The notes: a model not told the origin generated them from the sequence alone. Positions 7,611-15,897 are shown, counted from the stretch's first letter. The stretch: DNA of 64,000 nt from CAZVYS01 sp964630755 (GCA_964630755.1 CAZVYS010000001.1:31663-95662), one strand, 5' to 3'. Numbers and translations are program-made.

Positions 7611-9027
7611 GTTTCAAGCGTTTAATGACTTCTTTTTGGCCTAAAATGCATAAAACGTCAAATAAAGGCGGTGTAGCTGATCTGCCAGTAACAGCTAAAC
7701 GAATGGTCATAAAGGCGGGTCTTGGTTTGAAACCGCAGGTAGATTGCAATTCTTTTAAGGTTGATTCTATTTTCCCCACTGTCCAGGCGTTTAGCTTAAC
7801 AAGAGTTGACTCAACTTGAGATAGAAATTTGGCAGTGGCCTTGGAATCGGCCTTGGATTCTTTGAAAATAGCTTTTATATCTATTTGAGGATCGGAAACA
7901 AAGTACTGAGTAAGGTATTCTAATTCTGATAGTTTTTCGATTCTCTCTTTGATTAAAGGCCAGATAGTTTTTAGCTTCTGGTCTGATAAGCCTTGAGGTT
8001 GAAAATCTTTGAGGCGCTTAAACATCTCTTCGTTTGACAGCTTTTTAATCCACTGGGAATTAAGCCAGTTAAGTTTGTCAAGGTCAGCAATTGGCCCTTG
8101 AATATGCAAGTTTTTAAAATCAAAGTGTTTAGATAAATTTTCAAGATTAAAAACTTCTTTGCCTTGAGGATGATTCCAGGCTCGGGTGGCTAGAAAATTA
8201 ATAACGGCTTCTTTGAGATAACCTTGGGTTTGATACCAAGAAACAGATGCATGGCCATGTCTTTTACTGAGCTTAGACCGATCTTTATTTCTTAAAAGAG
8301 GAGTGTGGATAAAAACAGGCATCTGCCATTTAAAATATTCATACAAAAGAACGTGTTTTGGAGCAGAACTTAGCCATTCTTCACCTCTAACCATATGAGT
8401 AATTTTCATTAAATGGTCATCGACTACTACAGCTAAGTGATAAGTTGGAAAACCATCTGATTTAAGTAAAATTTGATCGTCAATCAGATTACTATCAAAT
8501 TCAATTTGGCCTCTAAGAAGATCGTTGACTACTATGGTTTTTTTTGCTGGAACTTTTAAACGAATAACAAAAGGGTTTGATTGAGATTTTATTTTGGTAG
8601 TTTTTGGATCGAGCTTTCGACATTTTTGATCATACATTGGTGGTTTGTTTGTTTTTTGCAATTGTTTTCTAATCTGATCGATTCTAGTTTGCGAGCAAAA
8701 ACAATAATAAGCCTTGTTATCTTTGATTAATTGTTGAGCGTGTTTTTGGTATATTTTTAATCTTTCAGATTGCCGATAAGGACCAAAATCTCCACCGTGG
8801 TTTGAAGATTCATCTGGATTTAGGTCAAGCCAGCTTAAGCTATTAAAAATAGCCTTTTCAGAAGACTTTACTTGGCGCTTTTTATCAGTATCTTCGATGC
8901 GAACAATGAATGACCCTTGGTGTTTTTTGGCATAAACATAGTTAAACAATGCCTGAAATAAAGTGCCAATATGTGGGTCTCCAGTTGGTGAAGGAGCTAA
9001 ACGAGTTCTAACCATAATTCTATTCAT
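7591..9027 (-). CDS. gltX: Glutamyl-tRNA synthetase
   Basis: About 478 residues from the chosen ATG. Class I synthetase charging tRNA-Glu: RTRLAPSPTGDPHIGTL holds the HIGH-type motif (HIGT) and SKLSKRHGHASV the KMSKS-type motif (KLSKR). The C-terminal helical anticodon-binding part ends in FDVLCILGQKEVIKRL. I chose 9027 because a -10-like TACAAT lies 7 nt upstream with a -35-like TTGAGT 17 bp beyond; the ATG at 9015 is an alternative and longer starts would run through the promoter. In many bacteria this enzyme also charges tRNA-Gln; nothing here decides that. Confidence 0.95.
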   Translation of the reverse strand: MNRIMVRTRLAPSPTGDPHIGTLFQALFNYVYAKKHQGSFIVRIEDTDKKRQVKSSEKAIFNSLSWLDLNPDESSNHGGDFGPYRQSERLKIYQKHAQQLIKDNKAYYCFCSQTRIDQIRKQLQKTNKPPMYDQKCRKLDPKTTKIKSQSNPFVIRLKVPAKKTIVVNDLLRGQIEFDSNLIDDQILLKSDGFPTYHLAVVVDDHLMKITHMVRGEEWLSSAPKHVLLYEYFKWQMPVFIHTPLLRNKDRSKLSKRHGHASVSWYQTQGYLKEAVINFLATRAWNHPQGKEVFNLENLSKHFDFKNLHIQGPIADLDKLNWLNSQWIKKLSNEEMFKRLKDFQPQGLSDQKLKTIWPLIKERIEKLSELEYLTQYFVSDPQIDIKAIFKESKADSKATAKFLSQVESTLVKLNAWTVGKIESTLKELQSTCGFKPRPAFMTIRLAVTGRSATPPLFDVLCILGQKEVIKRLKHAQKII

Positions 9028-9030
9028 TGC

Positions 9031-9063
9031 TTGAATTGTATCAGAGGGACAAGTTATACTCAA
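9031..9063. promoter_or_regulatory. Interlocked divergent promoters of gltX and the 9070 gene
   Basis: On the + strand: TTGAAT (9031-9036), 18 bp, TATACT (9055-9060), then 9 nt to the ATG at 9070. On the - strand: TTGAGT (complement of 9058-9063), 17 bp, TACAAT (complement of 9035-9040), then 7 nt to the ATG at 9027. The boxes interleave within 33 bp, and both transcripts should be leaderless or nearly so. Confidence 0.55.
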
Positions 9064-9069
9064 AGAGCT

Positions 9070-10143
9070 ATGGCGACTCTGACTGAAACTGCAGTTAATG
9101 CTAGAAAAGCGATTAAAGTGGGTGGATTACTTATCGGAGTTTTTTTATTTTTTAAATTTAGTGTTTTTGTTTATGATAATTTTTTGAAAGTAGTTAAACC
9201 AGCTCCACTAAAAGCTCCAGCAGCAGAGTTTGGAAAACTACCATCAATTAATTTTCCTGAAAAACTTCATCCAGAATTAACTTTAAGATTGGAAACTCCT
9301 ACGGGGGGAACTCCTGATCTTGGAGATCGAACAACGGTCTATTTAATGCCGACTTCTCGATCTTATTTTGGAGCTCTTGATAAAGCTAAGGAAACAGCTA
9401 AGAAAATGAATTTTAGAAATAATCCAAAAGAAATTACTGAAAGAAGATATTCATGGGAATCAAGTGATTTCCTGCCAAGCACTTTAGAAATGGATATAGT
9501 AACTGGCTCTTTTTCATTAAAACGAAATTGGCAAGCAGATCCAACCATATTATCTGATAAACAATTGCCTGGGAAAGAACAGGCAGTGGTTGAAACCAAA
9601 AACTTTTTAAGACAGGCGGGTTTGATGAATAATGAGCTTGAAAATGCAAAGATAGAGATTTCCTACTTAACTTTTTCAGCTGGTCAATATCTTGAAGCAG
9701 TTAGTTTATCAGAAGCTGATTTTGTTCAAGCTGATTTATTTAGGGCAGATATAGAAGAAAAGCCTTTGTTAACTCAAACTCCAGAAAAAGGAATCGTGAG
9801 TATTATTTTTTCAGGATCAAGAGAAGCAGAAAAACGAGTAATCAAGGCTGAGTTTAACTACAATCAAGTAGATATTAATCAAATTGGTGCTTATCCAATT
9901 AAAGCAGCCAGTCAGGCATGGCGAGAGCTACAAACCAGACAAGGCTATATTGCTAGTATTGGGGAAAACGCAGGTGGAGTAGTAGCAATTAGAAGAATCT
10001 ACTTAGGATACTTTGATGCTGAAGTATCTCAAGGATTTTTGTTGCCGATTATTGTTTTTGAAGGAGATAATGGTTTTTTTGGATTTGTGCAAGCAGTTAC
10101 AGATGACTGGCTTCAGACAAATCCTGCCATTGATGATTTGTAA
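9070..10143 (+). CDS. Single-pass membrane-anchored protein of unknown function
   Basis: About 357 residues from the chosen ATG, which fits the upstream promoter and gives a sensible N-terminus. One transmembrane helix (GGLLIGVFLFFKFSVFVY, about residues 17-34) anchors a large, probably extracellular, mixed alpha/beta domain. There are no cysteines and no catalytic motif that I recognise. The regular pattern resembles two-domain lipoprotein-like periplasmic proteins. It converges with dacA and the two reading frames overlap tail to tail by about 47 bp. Confidence 0.6.
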   Translation: MATLTETAVNARKAIKVGGLLIGVFLFFKFSVFVYDNFLKVVKPAPLKAPAAEFGKLPSINFPEKLHPELTLRLETPTGGTPDLGDRTTVYLMPTSRSYFGALDKAKETAKKMNFRNNPKEITERRYSWESSDFLPSTLEMDIVTGSFSLKRNWQADPTILSDKQLPGKEQAVVETKNFLRQAGLMNNELENAKIEISYLTFSAGQYLEAVSLSEADFVQADLFRADIEEKPLLTQTPEKGIVSIIFSGSREAEKRVIKAEFNYNQVDINQIGAYPIKAASQAWRELQTRQGYIASIGENAGGVVAIRRIYLGYFDAEVSQGFLLPIIVFEGDNGFFGFVQAVTDDWLQTNPAIDDL

Positions 10144-11053
10144 AAGCCCAGTTTATAAGAAGAGAGCTTTCTTGAAATCGATCAAGACTTCCTAGAATAA
10201 CGGTAATAATCTCTTTATCCCCTCTTTTTGTGTAAGTAACTAAACACTCACCAGCCAACTCTGTCCAGCCGGTTTTGACACCTTTTAATCCCTTAATAGC
10301 ACCTAATAGCTGATTAATGGTTTCTAGCTCATGAGTAATAGTGTTGTCAACATTGTAAACAGTAATGTTTTGGGTGTTAACAATTTTTCTAAAAATGGGG
10401 TTTTCCATAGCATGGGCAGCTAGTAAACTTAAGTCATGAACTGTGGTGTAATGACCATAATTATCTAAACCAGTGGGGTTTTGAAATTGAGTATCAGTAA
10501 GATTAAGTTCAGTTAGTTTATGATTCATGGCCTTGACAAAACCAGCCTCTTTTTGTGGATGATAATTAGCTAAGGCTGCAGCGGCGTCATTTCCAGATTG
10601 AACTAGTAAACCGTAAAGTAAGTTTTCAACGGTAATTTCCTCATGAAACTCTAACTCCATTGATTGACCTTCGGTGACTAAAGAATCAATCTTCACAACA
10701 TCGTCAAGATCAAAAACTTCTAAAGCAATTAGGGCAGTCATGATTTTGGTGGTAGAAGCTGGCAAGAGTTTTAAATCTTGATTTTTATTAAAAAGCATTG
10801 CTTTGGAATTAACATCAACTACAATAGCTGAACGGGCAGTTATGTACGGAGCTAATATGCCCGTATGATTAACTGGATATTCTGAAGTGGAACTAGATTG
10901 GATATTTATTGGCCTAACTAAAGGACTTGATTGATCAATGTTAAGGTTAAGATAATAGTTTTTGGCAGGAATAAAGATAAGAACAAAGATAGCTAAGATA
11001 AGATTAAGCTTAAGATAAGGAGTTTTTTTGACAAAGGCTATGAATTTGTCCAT
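10097..11053 (-). CDS. dacA: D-alanyl-D-alanine carboxypeptidase (penicillin-binding protein 5 family)
   Basis: About 318 residues. Trims the terminal D-Ala of peptidoglycan stem peptides. The three serine-DD-peptidase motifs are present: SxxK in ASTTKIM, SxN in QSGNDAAAA, and KTG in VKTGWTELAG. One N-terminal helix (LILAIFVLIFI) anchors it; the C-terminal beta-rich domain of longer family members is missing. The start at 11053 is 4 nt after the aspS stop, so the two are likely co-transcribed; longer starts would overlap aspS. Confidence 0.92.
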   Translation of the reverse strand: MDKFIAFVKKTPYLKLNLILAIFVLIFIPAKNYYLNLNIDQSSPLVRPINIQSSSTSEYPVNHTGILAPYITARSAIVVDVNSKAMLFNKNQDLKLLPASTTKIMTALIALEVFDLDDVVKIDSLVTEGQSMELEFHEEITVENLLYGLLVQSGNDAAAALANYHPQKEAGFVKAMNHKLTELNLTDTQFQNPTGLDNYGHYTTVHDLSLLAAHAMENPIFRKIVNTQNITVYNVDNTITHELETINQLLGAIKGLKGVKTGWTELAGECLVTYTKRGDKEIITVILGSLDRFQESSLLINWAFTNHQWQDLSEASHL

Positions 11054-11057
11054 GGAA

Positions 11058-12929
11058 TTAGTTAACAAATTCACCCAGTTTTGGATTAACAAGATCGATA
11101 AAATCCTGATAGTTCATTTTAATAGATTTTTCGTGTAGGCCAGCGTTAAATACTATTTTTTTATTTTTCCCGAGTTTTTTATCGACAAAAACCGATACAT
11201 CGAATAAATTCCCAAATGGTGGAACTGAGCCAATCTTTAAACCAGTAAGGTTAGTAACTTCAGTTTCTGTGGCCATTCTTAAATCTTTGACGTTAAAGGC
11301 TTTTTTAAAGGCTTTTGAATCTACTTTAGTGGCAGCGGATAAGACTAGCATGATTGGTTTTTTGTCGGCCATCATAACAAGAGCTTTAGCGCCTTGTTTG
11401 ATCTTGGTTCCTCGAACTTTTGCAGCTTCAAGGCTTGTAAAAACTGGCTGGTGCTCAAAAGTTTTGTATTTAAGTTGATGCTTATCAAGTAAATTTATGA
11501 TTTTTTGGTTAACTTCAAGGCCCTTGGGGCTTAACTTCTGGCCAATGGTTTTAATATGTAGTTCAATTAACTGCTCAGTATCTGGTAGACTAGGGGCATC
11601 AACCACAGCTGTTTGACCGGAAGAAATGGCCGGAAAAGCCATGACTTCGCGGATGCTTTTTTCACCTAAAATAACCATTAAAAAGCGGTCAAGCCCTGGA
11701 GCAATACCACCATGGGGTGGAACACCGTGCTTGAAAGCGGTTAGCATGTGCTCGAATTTTTGTTTTTGTTTTTGGGTAAAACCAATTAATTCAAAGACTT
11801 TTTCTTGAACTTTTGGATCATGGATCCTAATGGAACCACCACCGACTTCATAACCATTTAAGACCAGGTCATGCTGAAGGCCACGAACTTTTAATGGATT
11901 TGTTTTTAGTAATTTTAGGTCATCTTGATGAGGAGAAGTAAACATGTGATGACTTGGAGCAAATTCAGCTTTACCTGATCCATGGAAAAAATCTTCCTCT
12001 GATTGTTTGTTAAATAAAGGAAAGTCAATAATCCAAGCAAAAGCTAGCTCGTCTTTATCTTTTTTGTTTTTCCGAAGATCAGGTTTATCTGAACCATATT
12101 TGGCTTGCGCTTCAGCATGAGAAATTCTTGGCCAAGGAGATTTTGAGATCTTTTTTTCTGGAAAGATTTCTTTAATTAATTTAGTAAATAAATCCTCTGT
12201 TAATTTTAAGATGTCGTCTTGAGTTACAAAAGACATTTCTAGATCAAGCTGAGTAAACTCACCATAAGCTCGATCTGCTCGCGGGTCTTCGTCACGGAAG
12301 CATCTTGCAATCTGAAAATATCTTTCAAAGCCAGCTACCATCAGTAATTGTTTGTACTGTTGTGGACTTTGGGGTAAAGCGTAAAAATTACCGGGTTGTA
12401 AGCGTGATGGAACTAAAAAATCTCGAGCTCCTTCTGGAGTAGTTTTGGTAAGAATTGGAGTTTCGATTTCAACAAAATCTTTGTTAGTTAAAAAATCTCG
12501 GATAAATTTAAATACCTTGGATCGAATTTTCATGTTTTGGTTCATTCTAGGTCTTCGAAGATCAAGATAACGGTATTTTTGTCGGATTTTTTCTTCTATG
12601 TTCAAACCATCAGTGTCTATAGGTAGTGGCATTTCTTTTGATTTGGTTAAAACTTTAATTTTTTCAGCCTTGATTTCGACTGTGCCAGTTTTAAGTTTAG
12701 GGTTAGTGTAACCTTTGCCTCTTTTAACTACCTTGCCTTGAACTTCGACAACATACTCTGGTTTTAGCTCGATTTTTAGATTTTCAACAACTACTTGGAT
12801 TAGACCAGATCGATCGCGAAGATCAAAAAAGACAATCTTGCCATGTCCCCTAATAGAATTAACCCAACCCTTGAGGGTGACTGACTTGTTATTTTGGGTG
12901 GCGGTTTCAAGGGCGAGTGTTCTTTTCAT
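11058..12929 (-). CDS. aspS: Aspartyl-tRNA synthetase fused to a YbaK-type editing domain, GAD insert missing
   Basis: About 623 residues. An N-terminal OB-fold binds the anticodon (VTLKGWVNSIRGHGK), followed by a class II core: motif 2 in FRDEDPRADRAYGEFTQLD and motif 3 in GIAPGLDRFLMVILG. Between YGSDKPDLR and AFAWIIDFPLF bacterial AspRS usually has a GAD domain of over 100 residues; only a short basic linker is seen here. After the core, about 160 extra residues (from LEVNQKIINLL) look like a YbaK/ProX editing domain (FEHQPVFTSLEAAKVRGTKI; GSVPPFGN), which hydrolyses mischarged tRNA. The start was chosen from the leaderless promoter at 12937-12965. Confidence 0.9.
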   Translation of the reverse strand: MKRTLALETATQNNKSVTLKGWVNSIRGHGKIVFFDLRDRSGLIQVVVENLKIELKPEYVVEVQGKVVKRGKGYTNPKLKTGTVEIKAEKIKVLTKSKEMPLPIDTDGLNIEEKIRQKYRYLDLRRPRMNQNMKIRSKVFKFIRDFLTNKDFVEIETPILTKTTPEGARDFLVPSRLQPGNFYALPQSPQQYKQLLMVAGFERYFQIARCFRDEDPRADRAYGEFTQLDLEMSFVTQDDILKLTEDLFTKLIKEIFPEKKISKSPWPRISHAEAQAKYGSDKPDLRKNKKDKDELAFAWIIDFPLFNKQSEEDFFHGSGKAEFAPSHHMFTSPHQDDLKLLKTNPLKVRGLQHDLVLNGYEVGGGSIRIHDPKVQEKVFELIGFTQKQKQKFEHMLTAFKHGVPPHGGIAPGLDRFLMVILGEKSIREVMAFPAISSGQTAVVDAPSLPDTEQLIELHIKTIGQKLSPKGLEVNQKIINLLDKHQLKYKTFEHQPVFTSLEAAKVRGTKIKQGAKALVMMADKKPIMLVLSAATKVDSKAFKKAFNVKDLRMATETEVTNLTGLKIGSVPPFGNLFDVSVFVDKKLGKNKKIVFNAGLHEKSIKMNYQDFIDLVNPKLGEFVN

Positions 12930-12936
12930 GTATTTG

Positions 12937-12986
12937 ATTGTATCGGTAAATCTAAGGGTTGACAAGAATAGATAGTTTGATAAGAT
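12937..12986. promoter_or_regulatory. Divergent promoters sharing one -35 palindrome (aspS and the 13 kb leader)
   Basis: TTGACAA at 12959-12965 serves both strands. On the - strand: TTGTCA, 17 bp, TACAAT (complement of 12937-12942), then 7 nt to the aspS ATG. On the + strand: TTGACA (12959-12964), 16 bp, TAAGAT (12981-12986), predicting a start of transcription near 12993 for the attenuator leader. Confidence 0.6.
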
Positions 12987-12992
12987 AACTAG

Positions 12993-13143
12993 ATGCAAAA
13001 AAACATTTTATTTAACCGCCTTATTATTACGGACCGAATTGAGTCTATCCTTTTTGGAATTCTCAGCAACTTAGGTCGGGAGGCAGTTAAGTAAAGTTTT
13101 AATAAATAAATTACTAAGCACCTCCCACTCGGGAGGTTTTTTT
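12993..13143 (+). promoter_or_regulatory. Attenuator-like leader RNA with alternative hairpins and intrinsic terminator
   Basis: No gene is read here. CCTCCC-ACTC-GGGAGG (13121-13136) followed by seven T is a classic intrinsic terminator. The same CCTCCC can instead pair with an upstream GGGAGG (13078-13083), and this alternative helix is extended by TTAAGTAA (13087-13094) with TTACTAA (13111-13117). The two folds exclude each other, as in riboswitches and attenuators. An upstream part with a GAATTC-centred hairpin could be a sensor. The next gene is the 62-residue peptide at 13170. It does not match any riboswitch class I recognise; a stand-alone small RNA is the alternative. Confidence 0.55.
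13121..13143 (+). terminator. Intrinsic terminator upstream of the micropeptide gene
   Basis: Perfect 6-bp GC-rich stem CCTCCC/GGGAGG with loop ACTC, then TTTTTTT. It lies 8 nt before the strong ribosome binding site of the next reading frame. Confidence 0.85.
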
Positions 13144-13169
13144 ATGCACCAAAGGGGGTGAAAGAAAAT

Positions 13170-13358
13170 ATGAAAAATGTAGAATCGAGAACAAAAATTT
13201 CTCCATATACGTTTAATGGAGTTGAATTTCGTGATCCTGGGAATGGCCCTTTAGATCCAGGTGATGGAGGAAGTGACGAGGGCCCAATCTCTCCAGGTGA
13301 TACAGGTGCACCAGGTGTCGTATATCAAACGGAGCGTGCTTCTCAAGCTCGTAATTAA
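13170..13358 (+). CDS. 62-residue acidic Gly/Pro/Asp-rich peptide, unknown
   Basis: ATG at 13170 is preceded 9 nt upstream by AAAGGGGGTG, one of the strongest ribosome binding sites in the window; an in-frame GTG at 13158 overlaps that site and is unlikely to be the start. The peptide has a polar N-terminus (MKNVESRTKISPYTF), a core rich in DPG/PGD turns (residues 22-49, e.g. DPGNGPLDPGDGG), and the tail ERASQARN. No transmembrane segment, signal peptide or cysteine is present. It follows an attenuator-like leader and is followed by a strong hairpin. Candidate small structural, regulatory or precursor peptide; function unknown. Confidence 0.55.
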   Translation: MKNVESRTKISPYTFNGVEFRDPGNGPLDPGDGGSDEGPISPGDTGAPGVVYQTERASQARN

Positions 13359-13374
13359 TACTTAAATATATACT

Positions 13375-13401
13375 AGCCTACGAGGAGAGTCCTTGTAGGC
13401 T
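13375..13401. repeat. Hairpin between convergent genes, palindromic family C
   Basis: AGCCTACGAGG-AGAGT-CCTTGTAGGCT: 11 pairs including one G-T. It sits between the micropeptide gene (+) and the recJ stop (-), with which it overlaps by one base, and probably ends both transcripts. The sequence belongs to the element family found inside recJ (13546-13572) and cca (16285-16311). Confidence 0.65.
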
Positions 13402-15071
13402 TAGGTCATGAGAACTGTTTTGACTTTTAGTTGGAGGGATTTTTGGTTGTTCCAGACGTTTTTATCGAGAGTGTAGACAAGATCAATTGGTTGATTTTCT
13501 GATAAGTCTTTGGCTAGATAGCCGTGGTTAAAAGCAATGGCATTTACCTTCAAGGAGTCTCCCTGTAGGCTTAATTTAAGATGTTTTTGGTCTTGGCCGA
13601 CGGTGCGAAAACTAGCTAAAGAGACTTTTTTAGAAATAAAGACTGGCCGAGGATTGCCAAAACCAAAGGGGCGTAGTTTTTCAAGGTCATCATATAATTC
13701 CCAGTTAATGTCAGAAAGATTAAGCTCTAGGTCAACCTCTAGGATTGGAGTGAGTTGTCTTTCTGTTAGTTGCTTTTCAGCTAAAGCAGTTAATTTTTTC
13801 TTCACTTTTTCAAGATTTTGATTTGCAACCGTAAAGCCAGCAGCCATTGGGTGACCGCCGTGTTCAAGTAAGTCTTTTTCAATAGATCTAATATTTTTAA
13901 TGGCATTAAAGCCTTTAATCGACCTAATTGAAGCTTTGGAAGTGTTTTTGCCAAGAGCGACTACAATGCTAGGTCGATGATATTTTTCAGCCAAGCGACT
14001 GGCAACTAGACCAACTAAACCTTCATGAAAAGTTTTGTCTGCTACGAAAATGAGCTTTGGCATTTGATTTTGATTTAGCTTGGAGACTTTGTTGGTAATG
14101 TTTTTGGCATGAAAGTACATATCTAGAGTTTGGGTTTGACGAGTCTGATTGGTAAGGTTCACGGTTTGGGCTAGTTTTTTAGCCTTGTTATTATCGGTGG
14201 TGCAAAGTAACCTCAATGAATCTAGGGCATGAGATAAACGCCCCATGGCGTTAAGCCGAGGACCAATAACAAAACTGGCCTGATAGGCTTCAAGGTCTTG
14301 GAGTTTAAAACCAGCTTCATCAGCTAGAGCAATTAGACCGGGTCTTTTAGAACTTTGAAGTTTTTTTAAACCAAATTTAGCAATAGAGCGATTTATACCC
14401 ACTAAAGGCATCATGTCAGCAATAGAACCAAGGGCAACTAAACTTAAGTGTTGAGGGATATTTTTAAGAAGCTTTGAAATCTGCCAAGCAACGCCAACGC
14501 CAGCTAGCTTAGTAGAGTGAACGATGGAGTGAGCTTTGGGAAGTTTATTACCCTTTGGTTGATGGTGGTCAGAGATAATAACTTCAATGCCTAGTCTATT
14601 GGCATAATCCACTCCTTTAAAGGCCGAGATACCGTTGTCAACGGTGATGATAAGATCGGGCTTTTTCTTTTTTAAAGAAATAATCTCGTCAATGCCCTGA
14701 GGAGATAAACCGCGGATTTTATCATCTCGGGGTGGAATATATGGTAAAGCATTAGCTTTTAATTGATAAAGTGTTTCCCACAAAACAGCGGTGGCGGTTA
14801 CTCCATCAGCGTCAAAATCTCCGTAAATAAAGATCAGTTCTTTATTTTTAATAGCTTTTTTAATTCTTGTAACTGCTTTTTTGAGTTGAGTTGAATTAAT
14901 TTCTAAGTCTTTAGGGGAAAAGTTGATTGGATTTTCTGGGCTTAAAAATTGGTTTTGGAGTTTTTTGGATATAAGACCTCTGTTAATTAATAAAGCCTGG
15001 ATGATTTCCTGGCGGCGTTTATTGAGACTTTTAGTTTTTAGTTTAGATTTTATTTTTATCTTTTTATCCAT
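13401..15071 (-). CDS. recJ: Single-strand DNA exonuclease RecJ
   Basis: About 556 residues. 5'-3' exonuclease on single-strand DNA in repair and recombination. DHH-family motifs: IYGDFDADGVTATAVLW, LIITVDNGISA, VIISDHHQP (the DHH motif) and GSIADMMPLVG; the C-terminal DHHA1 part has EHGGHPMAAGFTV. An ATG at 15086 is possible, but the ATG at 15071 begins the usual basic N-terminus. Near the C-terminus a palindromic element (13546-13572) is translated as SLQGDSLKVN, almost the same peptide as in Cca. The gene ends in another member of that element family. Confidence 0.95.
   Translation of the reverse strand: MDKKIKIKSKLKTKSLNKRRQEIIQALLINRGLISKKLQNQFLSPENPINFSPKDLEINSTQLKKAVTRIKKAIKNKELIFIYGDFDADGVTATAVLWETLYQLKANALPYIPPRDDKIRGLSPQGIDEIISLKKKKPDLIITVDNGISAFKGVDYANRLGIEVIISDHHQPKGNKLPKAHSIVHSTKLAGVGVAWQISKLLKNIPQHLSLVALGSIADMMPLVGINRSIAKFGLKKLQSSKRPGLIALADEAGFKLQDLEAYQASFVIGPRLNAMGRLSHALDSLRLLCTTDNNKAKKLAQTVNLTNQTRQTQTLDMYFHAKNITNKVSKLNQNQMPKLIFVADKTFHEGLVGLVASRLAEKYHRPSIVVALGKNTSKASIRSIKGFNAIKNIRSIEKDLLEHGGHPMAAGFTVANQNLEKVKKKLTALAEKQLTERQLTPILEVDLELNLSDINWELYDDLEKLRPFGFGNPRPVFISKKVSLASFRTVGQDQKHLKLSLQGDSLKVNAIAFNHGYLAKDLSENQPIDLVYTLDKNVWNNQKSLQLKVKTVLMT
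13546..13572. repeat. Palindromic element family C inside recJ
   Basis: On the coding strand AGCCTACAGGGAG and CTCCTTGAAGGT form an imperfect hairpin, translated as part of SLQGDSLKVN. CAAGGAGTCTCCCT is repeated exactly in the secD tail (18317-18330). Confidence 0.7.
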
Positions 15072-15116
15072 AAGAGATATAATCATAACAGATAATAATA
15101 CAAATATTTAAGAAAA

Positions 15117-15845
15117 ATGAATTTACGTCTGAAAAATTATAAGAAAATTAGAACTCCGTTTGTATTTTTAGATGAAACTGGATCAATAAACTCAAAAGCA
15201 GAAAGATTTTTTGGAATTGGAATGATTAAGTGCATGCAGCCATTTTTTTTAGACTCAAGCATTAGATACATTAGGCAAAAATATAAGCTTTATGATGAAA
15301 TAAAGTGGAATACTATTTCTAAAGCAAAAATGGCTGTTTTAAAAGAAATAATTAAAACTATTTTTGAAACTCCAGGAATTTATTTTTCTTCCTTAATTAT
15401 TAATAAAGATGATGTTAATTTTGAAATTGAGTTTAATAATAATCCATATTTAGCATATCAAAAATTTTCAGAAGAGTTGCTAAAAAATAGTATTAGTCAA
15501 ACAGAAATATTAACGGTTTTAGCTGATTATATTGATACGCCTAAATCAGTTAGGTATGAAGTAATGGTAAAACATCAAGTTAATCAAGCACTAGATCGAC
15601 TAGCAATCGGGGGCATACATAGAGTAGATTCAAAAGGGGTAAATTTAATTCAAATAACTGATTTATTTTTAGGAGCCGTAGTGTATAACTATAAAATTGA
15701 CAATAAATTAGTAACTGGAGACAAGAATAAAATAAAAATACTACAATATATTCAGTCAGGGTTAAAGATTAAATCTTTAGGTCAATCTATAAACGTAAAA
15801 GGGTTTAAAGTATTTGAATACAATAAAAAAGGGCCATCATCCTAA
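15117..15845 (+). CDS. DUF3800 family protein (RNase H-like fold)
   Basis: 242 residues. The N-terminal FVFLDETGS with its acidic pair, and the later VNLIQITDLFLGAV, are the signatures of DUF3800, predicted to have an RNase H-like fold and found near mobile and defence genes in many bacteria. Its biochemical role is not established. The gene is very AT-rich and has a different look from the neighbouring recJ and cca, so recent acquisition is possible. No Shine-Dalgarno sequence is seen before the ATG. Confidence 0.7.
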   Translation: MNLRLKNYKKIRTPFVFLDETGSINSKAERFFGIGMIKCMQPFFLDSSIRYIRQKYKLYDEIKWNTISKAKMAVLKEIIKTIFETPGIYFSSLIINKDDVNFEIEFNNNPYLAYQKFSEELLKNSISQTEILTVLADYIDTPKSVRYEVMVKHQVNQALDRLAIGGIHRVDSKGVNLIQITDLFLGAVVYNYKIDNKLVTGDKNKIKILQYIQSGLKIKSLGQSINVKGFKVFEYNKKGPSS

Positions 15846-15858
15846 CGGTTGACGCCCT
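15830..15858 (+). terminator. Possible weak terminator after the DUF3800 gene
   Basis: AGGGC (15830-15834) pairs with GCCCT (15854-15858), followed by TATTATT. The stem is short and the loop long, so this is a weak candidate; it also overlaps the -35 box of cca. Confidence 0.3.
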
Positions 15859-15876
15859 ATTATTAAATTATATAAC
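15849..15876 (+). promoter_or_regulatory. Promoter of cca
   Basis: TTGACG (15849-15854), 16 bp, TATAAC (15871-15876). The start of transcription should be near 15883, giving a leader of about 15 nt without a Shine-Dalgarno sequence. Confidence 0.5.
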
Positions 15877-15897
15877 AAAAAGCCTGAATGTCAAAAA

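Noticed and set aside
13065..13100. Possible SRP RNA apical loop (GGTCGGGAGGCAG)
   Set aside because: The expected symmetric loop and GGAAGC-AG context are not present, and the bases are better explained by the terminator/antiterminator pairing.
13158..13169. GTG start for the micropeptide
   Set aside because: This GTG is part of the Shine-Dalgarno sequence itself; the ATG at 13170 is at the right distance.
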